From Nocardioidaceae bacterium (lineage in GTDB: Bacteria; Actinomycetota; Actinomycetes; Propionibacteriales; Nocardioidaceae), in the NCBI GenBank assembly GCA_013696745.1, contig JACCXZ010000194.1, positions 1 to 35,500 on the forward strand: 35,500 bases of DNA, given 5' to 3'. Both the position numbers and the translations under genes were made by a program. Position 1 is the first letter of the stretch. Each line of letters begins with the position of its first letter. The notes below the pieces were generated by a model. It worked only from the letters and a program-made list of their open reading frames with translations, made no database searches and was not told the DNA's origin. Shown here one piece after another: positions 18,932 to 27,461 of the stretch.

Positions 18932-19690
18932 TCAGCGAGGAGCCATCCGCAGCGCACCGTCCATCCGGATGGTCTCGCCGTTGAGGTAGTCGTGCTCCAC
19001 GATCATCGTGACCAGGCGGGCGTACTCTTCGGGTCGTGCCAGTCGTTGCGGGAACGGCACCCCGGCCGCGAGCCCGGCGCGGAAGTCCTCGCTCACCGTC
19101 GAGAGCATCGGGGTGTCGACGATGCCGGGCGCGATCGTGCACACCCGGATGCCCTGTGAGGCCAGGTCGCGAGCCGCGGGCAGTGTGAGGCCGACGACTC
19201 CTGCCTTCGATGCGGCGTAGGCAGCCTGTCCGACCTGGCCGTCGAATGCGGCGATGGAGGCTGTGTTGATGACGACACCGCGCTGGCCGTGCTCATCGGC
19301 CTCGGTGTCGGCGACCGCTGCCGCCGCGAGTGTCATGACCTGGAACGTGCCCACCAGGTTGACCGCGACGACCCGGGCGAACAGGTCGACGTCGTGCGGA
19401 CCCCTGCGCCCGACGATGCGCATGGACGGGCCGATCCCGGCGCAGTTGACGACCGTGCGCAACGGGAGACCCGATGCGACGACGGCGTCGACCGCGGCCT
19501 GCACCTGCCTCACGTCCGTCACGTCGGCAGGAACACAGCTCACGCGGTCCATCGGCGTCGCCTGCTCGCACGCGCCAGGAAGGTCGAGCGCGAACACCTT
19601 CGCGCCTCCCGCCGCCAACGAGGCCGCGGTGGCGGCACCCAGCCCGGAGGCGCCACCGGTGACGAGCGCGGCGGTGTCGGTCAGCTGCAT
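18932..19690 (-). CDS. SDR family NAD(P)-dependent oxidoreductase (3-hydroxyacyl-CoA dehydrogenase type 2-like)
   Basis: 252 aa; ALVTGGASGLGAATAASLAAGGAKVFALDLPG, INTASIAAFDGQVGQAAYAASKAGVVGLT. Confidence 0.92.
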   Translation of the reverse strand: MQLTDTAALVTGGASGLGAATAASLAAGGAKVFALDLPGACEQATPMDRVSCVPADVTDVRQVQAAVDAVVASGLPLRTVVNCAGIGPSMRIVGRRGPHDVDLFARVVAVNLVGTFQVMTLAAAAVADTEADEHGQRGVVINTASIAAFDGQVGQAAYAASKAGVVGLTLPAARDLASQGIRVCTIAPGIVDTPMLSTVSEDFRAGLAAGVPFPQRLARPEEYARLVTMIVEHDYLNGETIRMDGALRMAPR

Positions 19691-20871
19691 CAGCGGATCT
19701 CCCTCACCACGTCCGTCGTGGCCTTGTCGGCTCGGGCCAGTGCCCGGCTGATGACCACGCGCTGGATCTGGTTGGTGCCCTCGAAGATCTGCATGACCTT
19801 CGCCTCACGCATGTAGCGCTCGACCGGGAAGTCCCGGGTGTAGCCGTAGCCACCCAGAACCTGCACAGCCTGGGTGGTGACATCCATGGCGTTGTCGGTC
19901 GCCACCAGCTTGGCGATGCTGGCCTGGGGACCGTACGGCAATCCAGCGTCCTTGCGCCGCGCGGCAGCGAGGTACGTCGCGCGTGCGGAGTCGACTGCGG
20001 CGGCCATGTCGGCCAGCAGGAAGCCGAGGCCCTGGTGGTCGATGATGCAGCTGCCGAAGGTCTCACGCTCGCGGGCGTAGGCCACGGCGTCGTCGAGCGC
20101 AGCCTGGGCCAGGCCGGTCGCAACTGCGGCGATCCCGAGCCGTCCGGCGTCGAGGCCGGCCAATGCGATCGACAGGCCCTGGCCCTCCGTGCCGAGCCGT
20201 CGTGCGGTCGGGATCCGGACGTCCTCGAAGCGCATGGTGGCGGTGACCGACCCGGTGAGGCCCATCTTGCGCTCGGGTGGATCGGCCACCAGTCCGTCGG
20301 CGTCAGCGGGCACCAGAAAGCACGAGATGCCGCGGCTGCGGTGCTCGGACGTGCGCGCCAACACCTTGTAGAAATCCGCGCAACCTCCATGCGTGGTCCA
20401 TGCCTTGGTGCCCCGCAACACGTAGTGGTCCCCGTCCCGGGTGGCCTGCGTGGTCATCGCCGCCGGGTCCGACCCAGCATGCGGCTCGGACAGGCAGTAC
20501 GCCCCGAGCAGGCCACCGCCGAGCATCTCCGGCAACCAGGCGGATCGTTGCTCCTCGGTGCCGAACTCCGCGAGTCCGAAGCAGGACAATCCGTGCACGC
20601 TGACACCGACGGCGACGCTGGCCCAGCGGGCGGCGAGCTCCTCGAGCACCTGCAGGTACACCTCGTACGGCTGGCCGCCGCCGCCGTGCTCCTCGGGGTA
20701 CGGGAGCCCGAGCAGCCCGGACTTCCCGAGAGTCGTGAACACGTCGCGAGGGAACCGCCCGTCGGCCTCGTCCGCAGCGGCGCGGGGCGCCAGCTCCGCG
20801 TCGCCGATCTGCCGTGTCAGCGCGATCAGGTCGACCGCGTCCTGGGTGGGCAACAGGCGGTCAGCCGGCAT
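19690..20871 (-). CDS. Acyl-CoA dehydrogenase
   Basis: Start MPADRLLPTQDAVDLIALT; YCLSEPHAGSDPAAM, QVLGGYGYTRDFPVERYMREAKVMQIFEGTNQIQR; TGATG overlap with SDR. Confidence 0.95.
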   Translation of the reverse strand: MPADRLLPTQDAVDLIALTRQIGDAELAPRAAADEADGRFPRDVFTTLGKSGLLGLPYPEEHGGGGQPYEVYLQVLEELAARWASVAVGVSVHGLSCFGLAEFGTEEQRSAWLPEMLGGGLLGAYCLSEPHAGSDPAAMTTQATRDGDHYVLRGTKAWTTHGGCADFYKVLARTSEHRSRGISCFLVPADADGLVADPPERKMGLTGSVTATMRFEDVRIPTARRLGTEGQGLSIALAGLDAGRLGIAAVATGLAQAALDDAVAYARERETFGSCIIDHQGLGFLLADMAAAVDSARATYLAAARRKDAGLPYGPQASIAKLVATDNAMDVTTQAVQVLGGYGYTRDFPVERYMREAKVMQIFEGTNQIQRVVISRALARADKATTDVVREIR

Positions 20872-20909
20872 GGTCGCTCCTCGAGACGGATTCCGGGTGT
20901 GTACGAAAC

Positions 20910-20939
20910 ACTGTACTGGAGGACGCTTGGCCGTACAGT
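20910..20939. promoter_or_regulatory. Divergent promoter/operator region between acyl-CoA dehydrogenase and TetR
   Basis: ACTGTAC (20910-20916) ... GTACAGT (20933-20939) inverted repeat; both arms contain TACAGT, a plausible -10 for each direction. Confidence 0.5.
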
Positions 20940-20946
20940 CGGGCCC

Positions 20947-21525
20947 ATGACGCAGATCTCGACGTCGATCCGGAAGGAGCACCTGCTCGACGAGCTGGTG
21001 GCGTTGTTCCTGGCCGAGGGTTTCCGCTCGTTCACCCTCGACGACCTCGCGCACCGGCTGCACTGCTCGAAGTCCACGCTGTACGCACTCGCAGGCAGCA
21101 AGGAACAGCTCGTGGTCCGCGTGGTGCGCCAGTTCTTCGCGTCCGCCACCCAGCGGGTCGAAGCAGAGGTGGCGGCGAGCGAACGGGGTCCCCGGGCGAT
21201 CGCGGCCTACCTGCGTGCAGTGTCAGCAGCTCTCGCACCGGCCTCGGCGCAGTTCTTCCTCGACCTGTCGACGTTCGCCCCGACTGACGAGATCTACGCG
21301 CACAACACGTCTGTGGCGGCACGACGCGTGCAACAGCTGATCGACGAAGGTGTCGCCGCGGGCGCCGTCCGCCCGGTGCATGCCGGCTTCGTCGGCGCCG
21401 CAGTCTCAGCGGTGATGACCGCCATTCACGCCGGTGACATCGCGCGCGCGTCCGGCCTGGACGCCGCCGCTGCGTACGACCAGCTCGCCGAGCTGGTCGT
21501 GTCCGCCCTGCAGCCGCCGGCCTGA
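20947..21525 (+). CDS. TetR/AcrR family regulator
   Basis: FLAEGFRSFTLDDLAHRLHCSKSTLYALAGSKEQLVVRVVRQFF HTH. Confidence 0.9.
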   Translation: MTQISTSIRKEHLLDELVALFLAEGFRSFTLDDLAHRLHCSKSTLYALAGSKEQLVVRVVRQFFASATQRVEAEVAASERGPRAIAAYLRAVSAALAPASAQFFLDLSTFAPTDEIYAHNTSVAARRVQQLIDEGVAAGAVRPVHAGFVGAAVSAVMTAIHAGDIARASGLDAAAAYDQLAELVVSALQPPA

Positions 21526-21831
21526 GGCGGGTCCCTCGAGCCCGACGAACGCGGACTCGACCGGCTCGCGATATCCCAGCCCCAGACTGGGCAGGTAGTA
21601 CCTGCTCTCGGTGTCTGGATCCTGTCCAGGATCTCCAGAGTCACTGCCCGCTCGTGAGACGTGCAGGGCACGCGGTCTCGAGCGAATGCCTGCTCATCGC
21701 CTTCCACCCGCTCAGCGACGACCAGGTCGACATCCCCACCAAGGAGCTGGCGCAGCTCCAGCAGTGCCGACGCTTCATCGGTTCCCTGGCCGCACCGCCC
21801 GGTATCCCTTCTCGCAGGCTGAGCCCAGAGT

Positions 21832-22071
21832 TCAGCCGCGGTCGATCGTCCCGTCCTGGATCGCCTCGGCGTACACGCGCAGGTCCGGGCCCGGCGAGAA
21901 GTCGATGAACTTGGGTTGCAGCCGCGCGAACAGCTGCTCGTACACGTCGGACCACGGCTGACCAGACATCTCGGCATCCAGCTCGAGCACCACCTCCTGC
22001 AGCACCCGGTCCGCGTCTCGCAGGAGCTTCTCCCTCGTCTGCTCGTTCCAACTGATCTCTGAAGCCTTCAT
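21832..22071 (-). CDS. Small hypothetical protein (79 aa)
   Basis: MKASEISWNEQTREKLLRDADRVLQEVVLELDAEMSGQPWSDVYEQLFARLQPKFIDFSPGPDLRVYAEAIQDGTIDRG; balanced composition. Confidence 0.6.
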   Translation of the reverse strand: MKASEISWNEQTREKLLRDADRVLQEVVLELDAEMSGQPWSDVYEQLFARLQPKFIDFSPGPDLRVYAEAIQDGTIDRG

Positions 22072-22135
22072 GGCTTCACGGTGCTACACATCGGCCGCGG
22101 CCGCAGGACGCGTGCTGCCGTGCGGGGTGATCGCG

Positions 22136-23392
22136 TCAGCAGGCGCCGTCGGTCGGACGTGGACGGCTCAGCCCGAACCAGGGCCGCGCCCGTAGTCCGA
22201 ACCACGTGCCCACCAGTGCCATCAGACCCCAGACCCACCCGTGCAGGCTCTGCGAGGCGATGCCTCCGAGATAGGCGCCGATGTTGCACCCGTACGCCAA
22301 CCGCGCGCCGTACCCCATCAAGAGTCCGCCGACCACGGCCCCCAGCGCCAGCCGTACCGGGACGCGTCGGTGCAGTCGGAACGCGCCGGCGAGGGCCGAG
22401 GCGATCATCGCGCCGATCATGATCCCGAGGTTCGTCAGGCCGGTCGCTTCGGCCAGCACCGATCCACTGAGCATCTCCGCCCGCGATCCGGACCAGAAGT
22501 CCCAGGTCGCGGGTTCGGCGATCCCGAGGGCTCCTGCCGCCTTGGAGCCCCACAACGAGAAGGCGGTGGTGACACCCCACGGAGATCCGGAGACCAGCAG
22601 GACCCCGAGGTTGAGCACTGCCAGGGCGAGGGCACCCACCCACAGTGGCCAGGCACCTCGTACGACCCGCCAGGCCCCTGAGGCGGTGGCGACCGGCTCG
22701 ACCGGCGGTGGGTTGCGGCGGCGCGCGATCACGACGGTCAGCGCGGCGATCAGGCTGAGCAGCAGCAGCGTGACGGCTACTGCGCCGAGGACGCCGCCGA
22801 AGACCTCGGCCAGGTTCACTGCGCCGGCGGACGGCGTCGTGTCCCACCAGCCGAGATGGGCCGCACCCAGTGTCGCGCCACCGACGAAGCCGGCGAGCGC
22901 GAGCAGGATGGACGTCTGGCCGCTGCCGACGGCGTAGAGCGTGCCGGACGCGCAGGAGCCGGCGATCTGCATCCCGAGCCCGAACAACGTGGCGCCGAGC
23001 AGCAGCGCGATGCCGACAGGCGCCACGTTGCCGCCGACCTGGGCACCGGTGGGGCTGACGCCGGATGCGAGGAAGGGCGCGAAGAGGACCGCGGTGGCAC
23101 CGAGCAACAGGGTGTGTGCACGCAGCGCCCTGCCCTGTCCGACCGCCACGAGCTGACGCCAGGCCGAGGTGAACCCGAAGCGGGCGTGGAACAACGAGAA
23201 CCCGAGGCCGACACCGAGCAGCACCAGAACAGTCGGCGCCCACCCCTGGGTGAGGAGAGTCAGGGCAACCAGCGACGCCCCGATCGACACCCCCACCAGC
23301 GCGACCCGGGGCTGCGCGGCAGGCGCGGACGGGGCAGGCGGAGCGGGCCGCCTGGTGGGCGCCACCTCGCCGGTGTGCGTGGACATGCTCAT
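22136..23392 (-). CDS. YeeE/YedE family (sulfur-transport) membrane protein
   Basis: ARFGFTSAWRQLV, GMQIAGSCASGTLYAVGSGQ, MGYGARLAYGCNIGAYLGGIASQSLHGWVW duplicated-domain motifs with conserved Cys. Confidence 0.9.
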   Translation of the reverse strand: MSMSTHTGEVAPTRRPAPPAPSAPAAQPRVALVGVSIGASLVALTLLTQGWAPTVLVLLGVGLGFSLFHARFGFTSAWRQLVAVGQGRALRAHTLLLGATAVLFAPFLASGVSPTGAQVGGNVAPVGIALLLGATLFGLGMQIAGSCASGTLYAVGSGQTSILLALAGFVGGATLGAAHLGWWDTTPSAGAVNLAEVFGGVLGAVAVTLLLLSLIAALTVVIARRRNPPPVEPVATASGAWRVVRGAWPLWVGALALAVLNLGVLLVSGSPWGVTTAFSLWGSKAAGALGIAEPATWDFWSGSRAEMLSGSVLAEATGLTNLGIMIGAMIASALAGAFRLHRRVPVRLALGAVVGGLLMGYGARLAYGCNIGAYLGGIASQSLHGWVWGLMALVGTWFGLRARPWFGLSRPRPTDGAC

Positions 23393-23794
23393 CGTGTTCC
23401 CCTGGTCGTTCTGGGAAGGGCCATCCGGTGCAGCGTCGCCGGGGCTTGTGGTGTTCCCGAGCGGTTCGAGCGGAGGAGTGCGAGCGAACCCGGACGGCCT
23501 TCGGCAGCTGCTGGAGCGGCGGGTGGTCGAGCTCCAGCTGTCCGGGCCGACCGTTCCTGCTCGCGACGGCACTGCAGCGGGTCTAGCGTCGGAGGATGAC
23601 GAAACGACCCGGTGACGACCAGAGGTCCGCGCACGGCTCCGACGAGGTGGAGCAGCCCATGCAAGGTGTCGACGCCCACGGCAGCCCCACACGCAGGCTG
23701 CTCGGCGAGGATGCACCTCGCCTGGCCGGAAAGCGAGCCGACGAACGCGATGCCCAGCTGCAGGACGACGCCGACGTGGACCCGTAGCGCTGGC

Positions 23795-23843
23795 GGTAGA
23801 GAAGTTGTGCGACACGCCGGGCGTTTCGCACGGTTTCTCTACC
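23795..23843. repeat. 49 bp imperfect palindrome overlapping the stop codon of the GGR-like gene
   Basis: GGTAGAGAAGTTGTGCGACACGCC-G-GGCGTTTCGCACGGTTTCTCTACC; 20/24 complementary positions. Confidence 0.7.
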
Positions 23844-24963
23844 CCCAGCGGGGTGCCATGCCGGCCAGAACGCGCGGGGTGAGGCGCCCGCGGCCGAGCC
23901 CTATCTCGACGAGGTCGTCGAAGACGCCCTGGTCGGCTGCAGCGGCACGCAGGGCGCCGGCCACCACGCCAGGTGCTGCGAGCAGCCGGGATGCCAGTGC
24001 CGTGTGCCGCAGGTGGCGACCGAGCAGCGCTCGCACCGCAGCGCGATGACGTGCACCGGCGTCCGCTGGGCCAGACCCGACGGCGACGGCGGTCCGGCCG
24101 GCCAGCATCCCGGTGGCCACCGCGTAGTAGATGCCCTCGCCGGTCATCGGGTTGATCAGGTGCGCTGCGTCCCCGGCGAGCAGGATCCTCCCGTCGGGCT
24201 GTCGCCACCGCCACGACGACAGCGGCAGGTGGTGCCCGCGCCAGGATCCTCCGTCGGACGTCGAGCCGGGCAGCAGCTGCTCGAGGCGCTCGAGGAGCTC
24301 CCGCCGTTGTGGCGCCCGGGCCTGCAGCAGCTCGCCGTACCCGACGTTGGCCAACCCGTCGCCACGGTCGAAGGACCAGGCGTACGACGGCTGCCGACCT
24401 GACCCGAACACGATCACCTGTCGGCCTCGGCGCTGCGACGGAGTCGGGGCGTAGCCACGCAGCGCGAGAGCCGTGCGCCCGGCCGGCGGCAGAGCGAGCC
24501 GCGCGCGCAGCACCGAGTGGGCACCGTCAGCTGCGACGACGTGCCTGCCCTCCACTTCGTCGTCGACGACCAGGCGGTCAGGCAGCTGGCGTACCGCCCG
24601 GACCCGGTGACGGGCCAGCGTCGCGCCCGCTCGCACGGCTGCCTCGACCAGCCGGGCATCGAGCACCGCACGGGGCACTACCCAGGCCGGCCGGGCCATG
24701 CGCCGCCGCACGGCATCCGGCCCACGGGCGAGCTCAAGCTGCTCGACGGCCACCCGGTCGTCCAACAGCCCGGTGACACCGACCTCGTCGAGCAGGTCCA
24801 GCACATGGGGGGCGACGCCGTCACCGCAGGCCTTGTCCCGGGGGAAGTCCGAGCGGTCGAGCAGCAGCACCCGCGCGCTCGGACGTGCCGCGAGGGCGGC
24901 CAGCGCCGCCGACGAGCCGGCCGGTCCGGCTCCGACGACGACCAGGTCCCACATGCCGGTCAT
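23839..24963 (-). CDS. Geranylgeranyl reductase family / FAD-dependent oxidoreductase
   Basis: VVVGAGPAGSSAALAALAARPSARVLLLDRSDFPRDKACGDGVAP, GRILLAGDAAHLINPMTGEGIYYAVATG. Confidence 0.88.
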   Translation of the reverse strand: MTGMWDLVVVGAGPAGSSAALAALAARPSARVLLLDRSDFPRDKACGDGVAPHVLDLLDEVGVTGLLDDRVAVEQLELARGPDAVRRRMARPAWVVPRAVLDARLVEAAVRAGATLARHRVRAVRQLPDRLVVDDEVEGRHVVAADGAHSVLRARLALPPAGRTALALRGYAPTPSQRRGRQVIVFGSGRQPSYAWSFDRGDGLANVGYGELLQARAPQRRELLERLEQLLPGSTSDGGSWRGHHLPLSSWRWRQPDGRILLAGDAAHLINPMTGEGIYYAVATGMLAGRTAVAVGSGPADAGARHRAAVRALLGRHLRHTALASRLLAAPGVVAGALRAAAADQGVFDDLVEIGLGRGRLTPRVLAGMAPRWG

Positions 24964-25787
24964 CCCCTCAGCGTCAGCATGGCGACATCGATGAACGCGA
25001 TGGCGATCGTGGCGCGGAACGGCGCCCTGCCCGTCCCGCCCAATCCGACCAGCGCCAGGGCCACGGCGCACGCCAGCACGACCCAGGCCCACGCCGGGGT
25101 CGGACCCGCAGGACCGACGACGGTGACCACGGAGGCAATGGTGAGGAGTACGGCTGCGACGACTGTTGCCGCGCGGAGGCCGAGGCGGTGCGGGAGTCCC
25201 CGTACGTCGGTCGCAGCATCGTCGGCGAGGTCGGGCAGGGCGTTGACCAGGTGCGCACCGACGCCGAGCAGTGCGCCCGCACCGACCATCCACACCGGCG
25301 GCAGCACGGGCTGCGGGAGCGCCAGGGTGACCCACGCCGGTAGCGACCCGAAGGCCACTGCGTACGGCAACCAGGACCATGCGGTCCGCTTGAGCCGCAG
25401 GTTGTACGCCCAGCCCGAGGCCACTCCCAGCACGAGATGGGTCACGCCGGAGCGCACCCCGCCCAGCAGGGACAGCGTGACGCACGCCGGCAGGGTGACG
25501 GCCAGTGCGATCCGGACGACGTGCTCGGGAAGCTCGCCGGTCGCGACCGGCTTGTCCCGACGGCCCACCCGTCGGTCGCGTGCCGCGTCGACCAGGTCGT
25601 TGGACCAGCCGATGCTCAGCTGGCCGGCCAGCACCGCAGCAGCAAGCAGCGCGATGGTGGGAGAGTCGAGCTCGACCGCCGAGGCCAGGACGGTGACCAG
25701 GGCGGTCACGGCCGCGGTCGGACCGGGGTGGCTCGCTCGGAGCAGCCGTGTGCACAGGAGCAGGGACGTGCCGGTGCGATTGGACAC
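24960..25787 (-). CDS. UbiA family prenyltransferase
   Basis: GTG start VSNRTGTSLL; NDLVDAARDRRVGRRDKP (NDxxDxxxD) and DLADDAATD motifs; multi-TM; ATGA overlap with the GGR-like gene. Confidence 0.9.
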   Translation of the reverse strand: MSNRTGTSLLLCTRLLRASHPGPTAAVTALVTVLASAVELDSPTIALLAAAVLAGQLSIGWSNDLVDAARDRRVGRRDKPVATGELPEHVVRIALAVTLPACVTLSLLGGVRSGVTHLVLGVASGWAYNLRLKRTAWSWLPYAVAFGSLPAWVTLALPQPVLPPVWMVGAGALLGVGAHLVNALPDLADDAATDVRGLPHRLGLRAATVVAAVLLTIASVVTVVGPAGPTPAWAWVVLACAVALALVGLGGTGRAPFRATIAIAFIDVAMLTLRG

Positions 25788-25820
25788 GACAAGAGCGTAG
25801 GCCGCGCCTAGGCTCCTGAC
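25788..25820. promoter_or_regulatory. 33 bp bidirectional, apparently leaderless promoter
   Basis: Plus: TAGGCT-N6-ATG (25809-25823); minus: TACGCT-N6-GTG (25799-25785). Confidence 0.55.
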
Positions 25821-26909
25821 ATGTCGCAGCTCCTGGCGGTACGCGGGGTCCTGCCCGACCACCGCTACAGCCAGGCGGACGTGACCGAGGCCTTCGCGCA
25901 CGTCATCGGGTCCGGGCCGGCCACCCGCCACCTGCTGGAGCGAGTCCACGGCAATGCAGGGGTCAGTTCGCGGCATTTGGCGCTGCCGCTGGAGGAGTAC
26001 GCCGGGCTGTCGGACTTCGGCAAGGCCAACGACGCTTTCATCGAGGTGGCGGTCGACCTGGCATCCCGCGCCGTGACGGACGCCCTGCATGCGGCCGGCC
26101 TGTCGCCCGCGGACGTCGACCTGATCGTGTCCACAACCATCACCGGTCTCGCGGTGCCCTCCCTGGACGCGCGGGTCAGCACCCGGATCGGTCTACGACC
26201 CGACGTGAAGCGGGTGCCGATCGTGGGCCTCGGCTGCGTCGCCGGGGCGGCGGGGATCGCCCGGTTGCACGACTACCTGCTCGGGCACCCCGAGGACGTC
26301 GCGGTGCTCGTCGCCGTGGAGCTGTGCTCACTGACCGTGCAGCGCGACGACACCTCGGTGCCCAATCTGGTCGCCAGTGGACTCTTCGGAGACGGTGCTG
26401 CCGCCGTCGTGGCCGTCGGGTCGGCGCGCCAGACCGGTGACGCAGGCCGGTCGTACCCGTCGGGGCAGGCCCCGCAGCCCACCGTGCTGGCCAGCCGCAG
26501 CCGTCTGTACCCGGACACCGAACGGGCAATGGGCTGGGACGTCGGGTCCTCCGGGCTGCGGATCGTGCTCGGCGTGGAGGTGCCCTCGCTGGTCGAGACG
26601 TACGTCTGCGACGACGTCGACGGCTTCCTTGCCGGGCATGCCCTCACCCGTGCCGACGTGGAGTGGTGGGTGTGTCACCCCGGTGGTCCCAAGGTGCTGG
26701 AGGCGTTGCAGCGCGCTCTACGCATCGACCGGGAGGCGCTGTCGCTCACCTGGGACTCGCTGGACCGGATCGGCAACCTTTCCTCGGCGTCGGTCCTGCA
26801 CGTGCTCGCGGACACGCTGCGGCTGCGTCCTCCCCGGCCAGGTTCGTACGGCATCGCCATGGCGATGGGGCCCGGCTTCTGCCTCGAGATGGTGCTGCTG
26901 CGTGGGTGA
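25821..26909 (+). CDS. Type III polyketide synthase (chalcone/stilbene synthase-like)
   Basis: 362 aa; nucleophile [12 protein letters not shown] (C139), [12 protein letters not shown] (H286), [14 protein letters not shown] (N319), [11 protein letters not shown]. Confidence 0.95.
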   Translation: MSQLLAVRGVLPDHRYSQADVTEAFAHVIGSGPATRHLLERVHGNAGVSSRHLALPLEEYAGLSDFGKANDAFIEVAVDLASRAVTDALHAAGLSPADVDLIVSTTITGLAVPSLDARVSTRIGLRPDVKRVPIVGLGCVAGAAGIARLHDYLLGHPEDVAVLVAVELCSLTVQRDDTSVPNLVASGLFGDGAAAVVAVGSARQTGDAGRSYPSGQAPQPTVLASRSRLYPDTERAMGWDVGSSGLRIVLGVEVPSLVETYVCDDVDGFLAGHALTRADVEWWVCHPGGPKVLEALQRALRIDREALSLTWDSLDRIGNLSSASVLHVLADTLRLRPPRPGSYGIAMAMGPGFCLEMVLLRG

Positions 26910-26918
26910 GGACGCCGC

Positions 26919-27461
26919 ATGACGTCGGTCGTCCTGTTCAGCGTGCTCGTGGCGGCGGTCGGGCTCGAGCGGGTCGCCGAGCTGGTGGTGTCCCGGCGCA
27001 ACGCGGCGTGGAGCATGGCCCGAGGTGGCGTCGAGACGGGACGACGGCACTACCGGGTGATGGTCGTCCTGCACACCGGCCTGCTGGTGGGCGCCCTGGT
27101 CGAGGTGTGGATCAGGCACCCGACGCTGCTGCCCCTGCTCGCCGCCAGCATGTTCGTGCTCGTGCTCGCCTCGCAGGGGTTGCGCTGGTGGTGCATCAGC
27201 ACGCTCGGTCCCCGCTGGAACACCCGGGTGATCGTCGTGCCGGGTCTGCCGCTGGTCGGCAGTGGCCCCTACCGGTGGCTGCGCCACCCCAACTACGTGG
27301 CAGTCGCCGTGGAGGGTCTGGCCCTGCCGCTGGTGCACTCGGCCTGGATCACCGCGGCCGTCTTCACCGTGCTCAACGCCGTCCTGCTGGCTGTCCGCAT
27401 CCGGGTGGAGGACACGGCCCTGGACGCCGCGGCGCAGCGACAGCGCGAGGCCGCGCGATGA
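26919..27461 (+). CDS. Isoprenylcysteine carboxyl methyltransferase (ICMT) family protein
   Basis: GPYRWLRHPNYVAVAVEGLALPLVHSAW motif; multi-TM. Confidence 0.88.
   Translation: MTSVVLFSVLVAAVGLERVAELVVSRRNAAWSMARGGVETGRRHYRVMVVLHTGLLVGALVEVWIRHPTLLPLLAASMFVLVLASQGLRWWCISTLGPRWNTRVIVVPGLPLVGSGPYRWLRHPNYVAVAVEGLALPLVHSAWITAAVFTVLNAVLLAVRIRVEDTALDAAAQRQREAAR

Noticed and set aside
23596-23787. 63 aa plus-strand ORF MTKRPGDDQRSAHGSDEVEQPMQGVD...
   Set aside because: Its complement reads as a weak membrane-protein-like fragment (GVDTLHGLLHLVGAVRGPLV); neither strand is convincing
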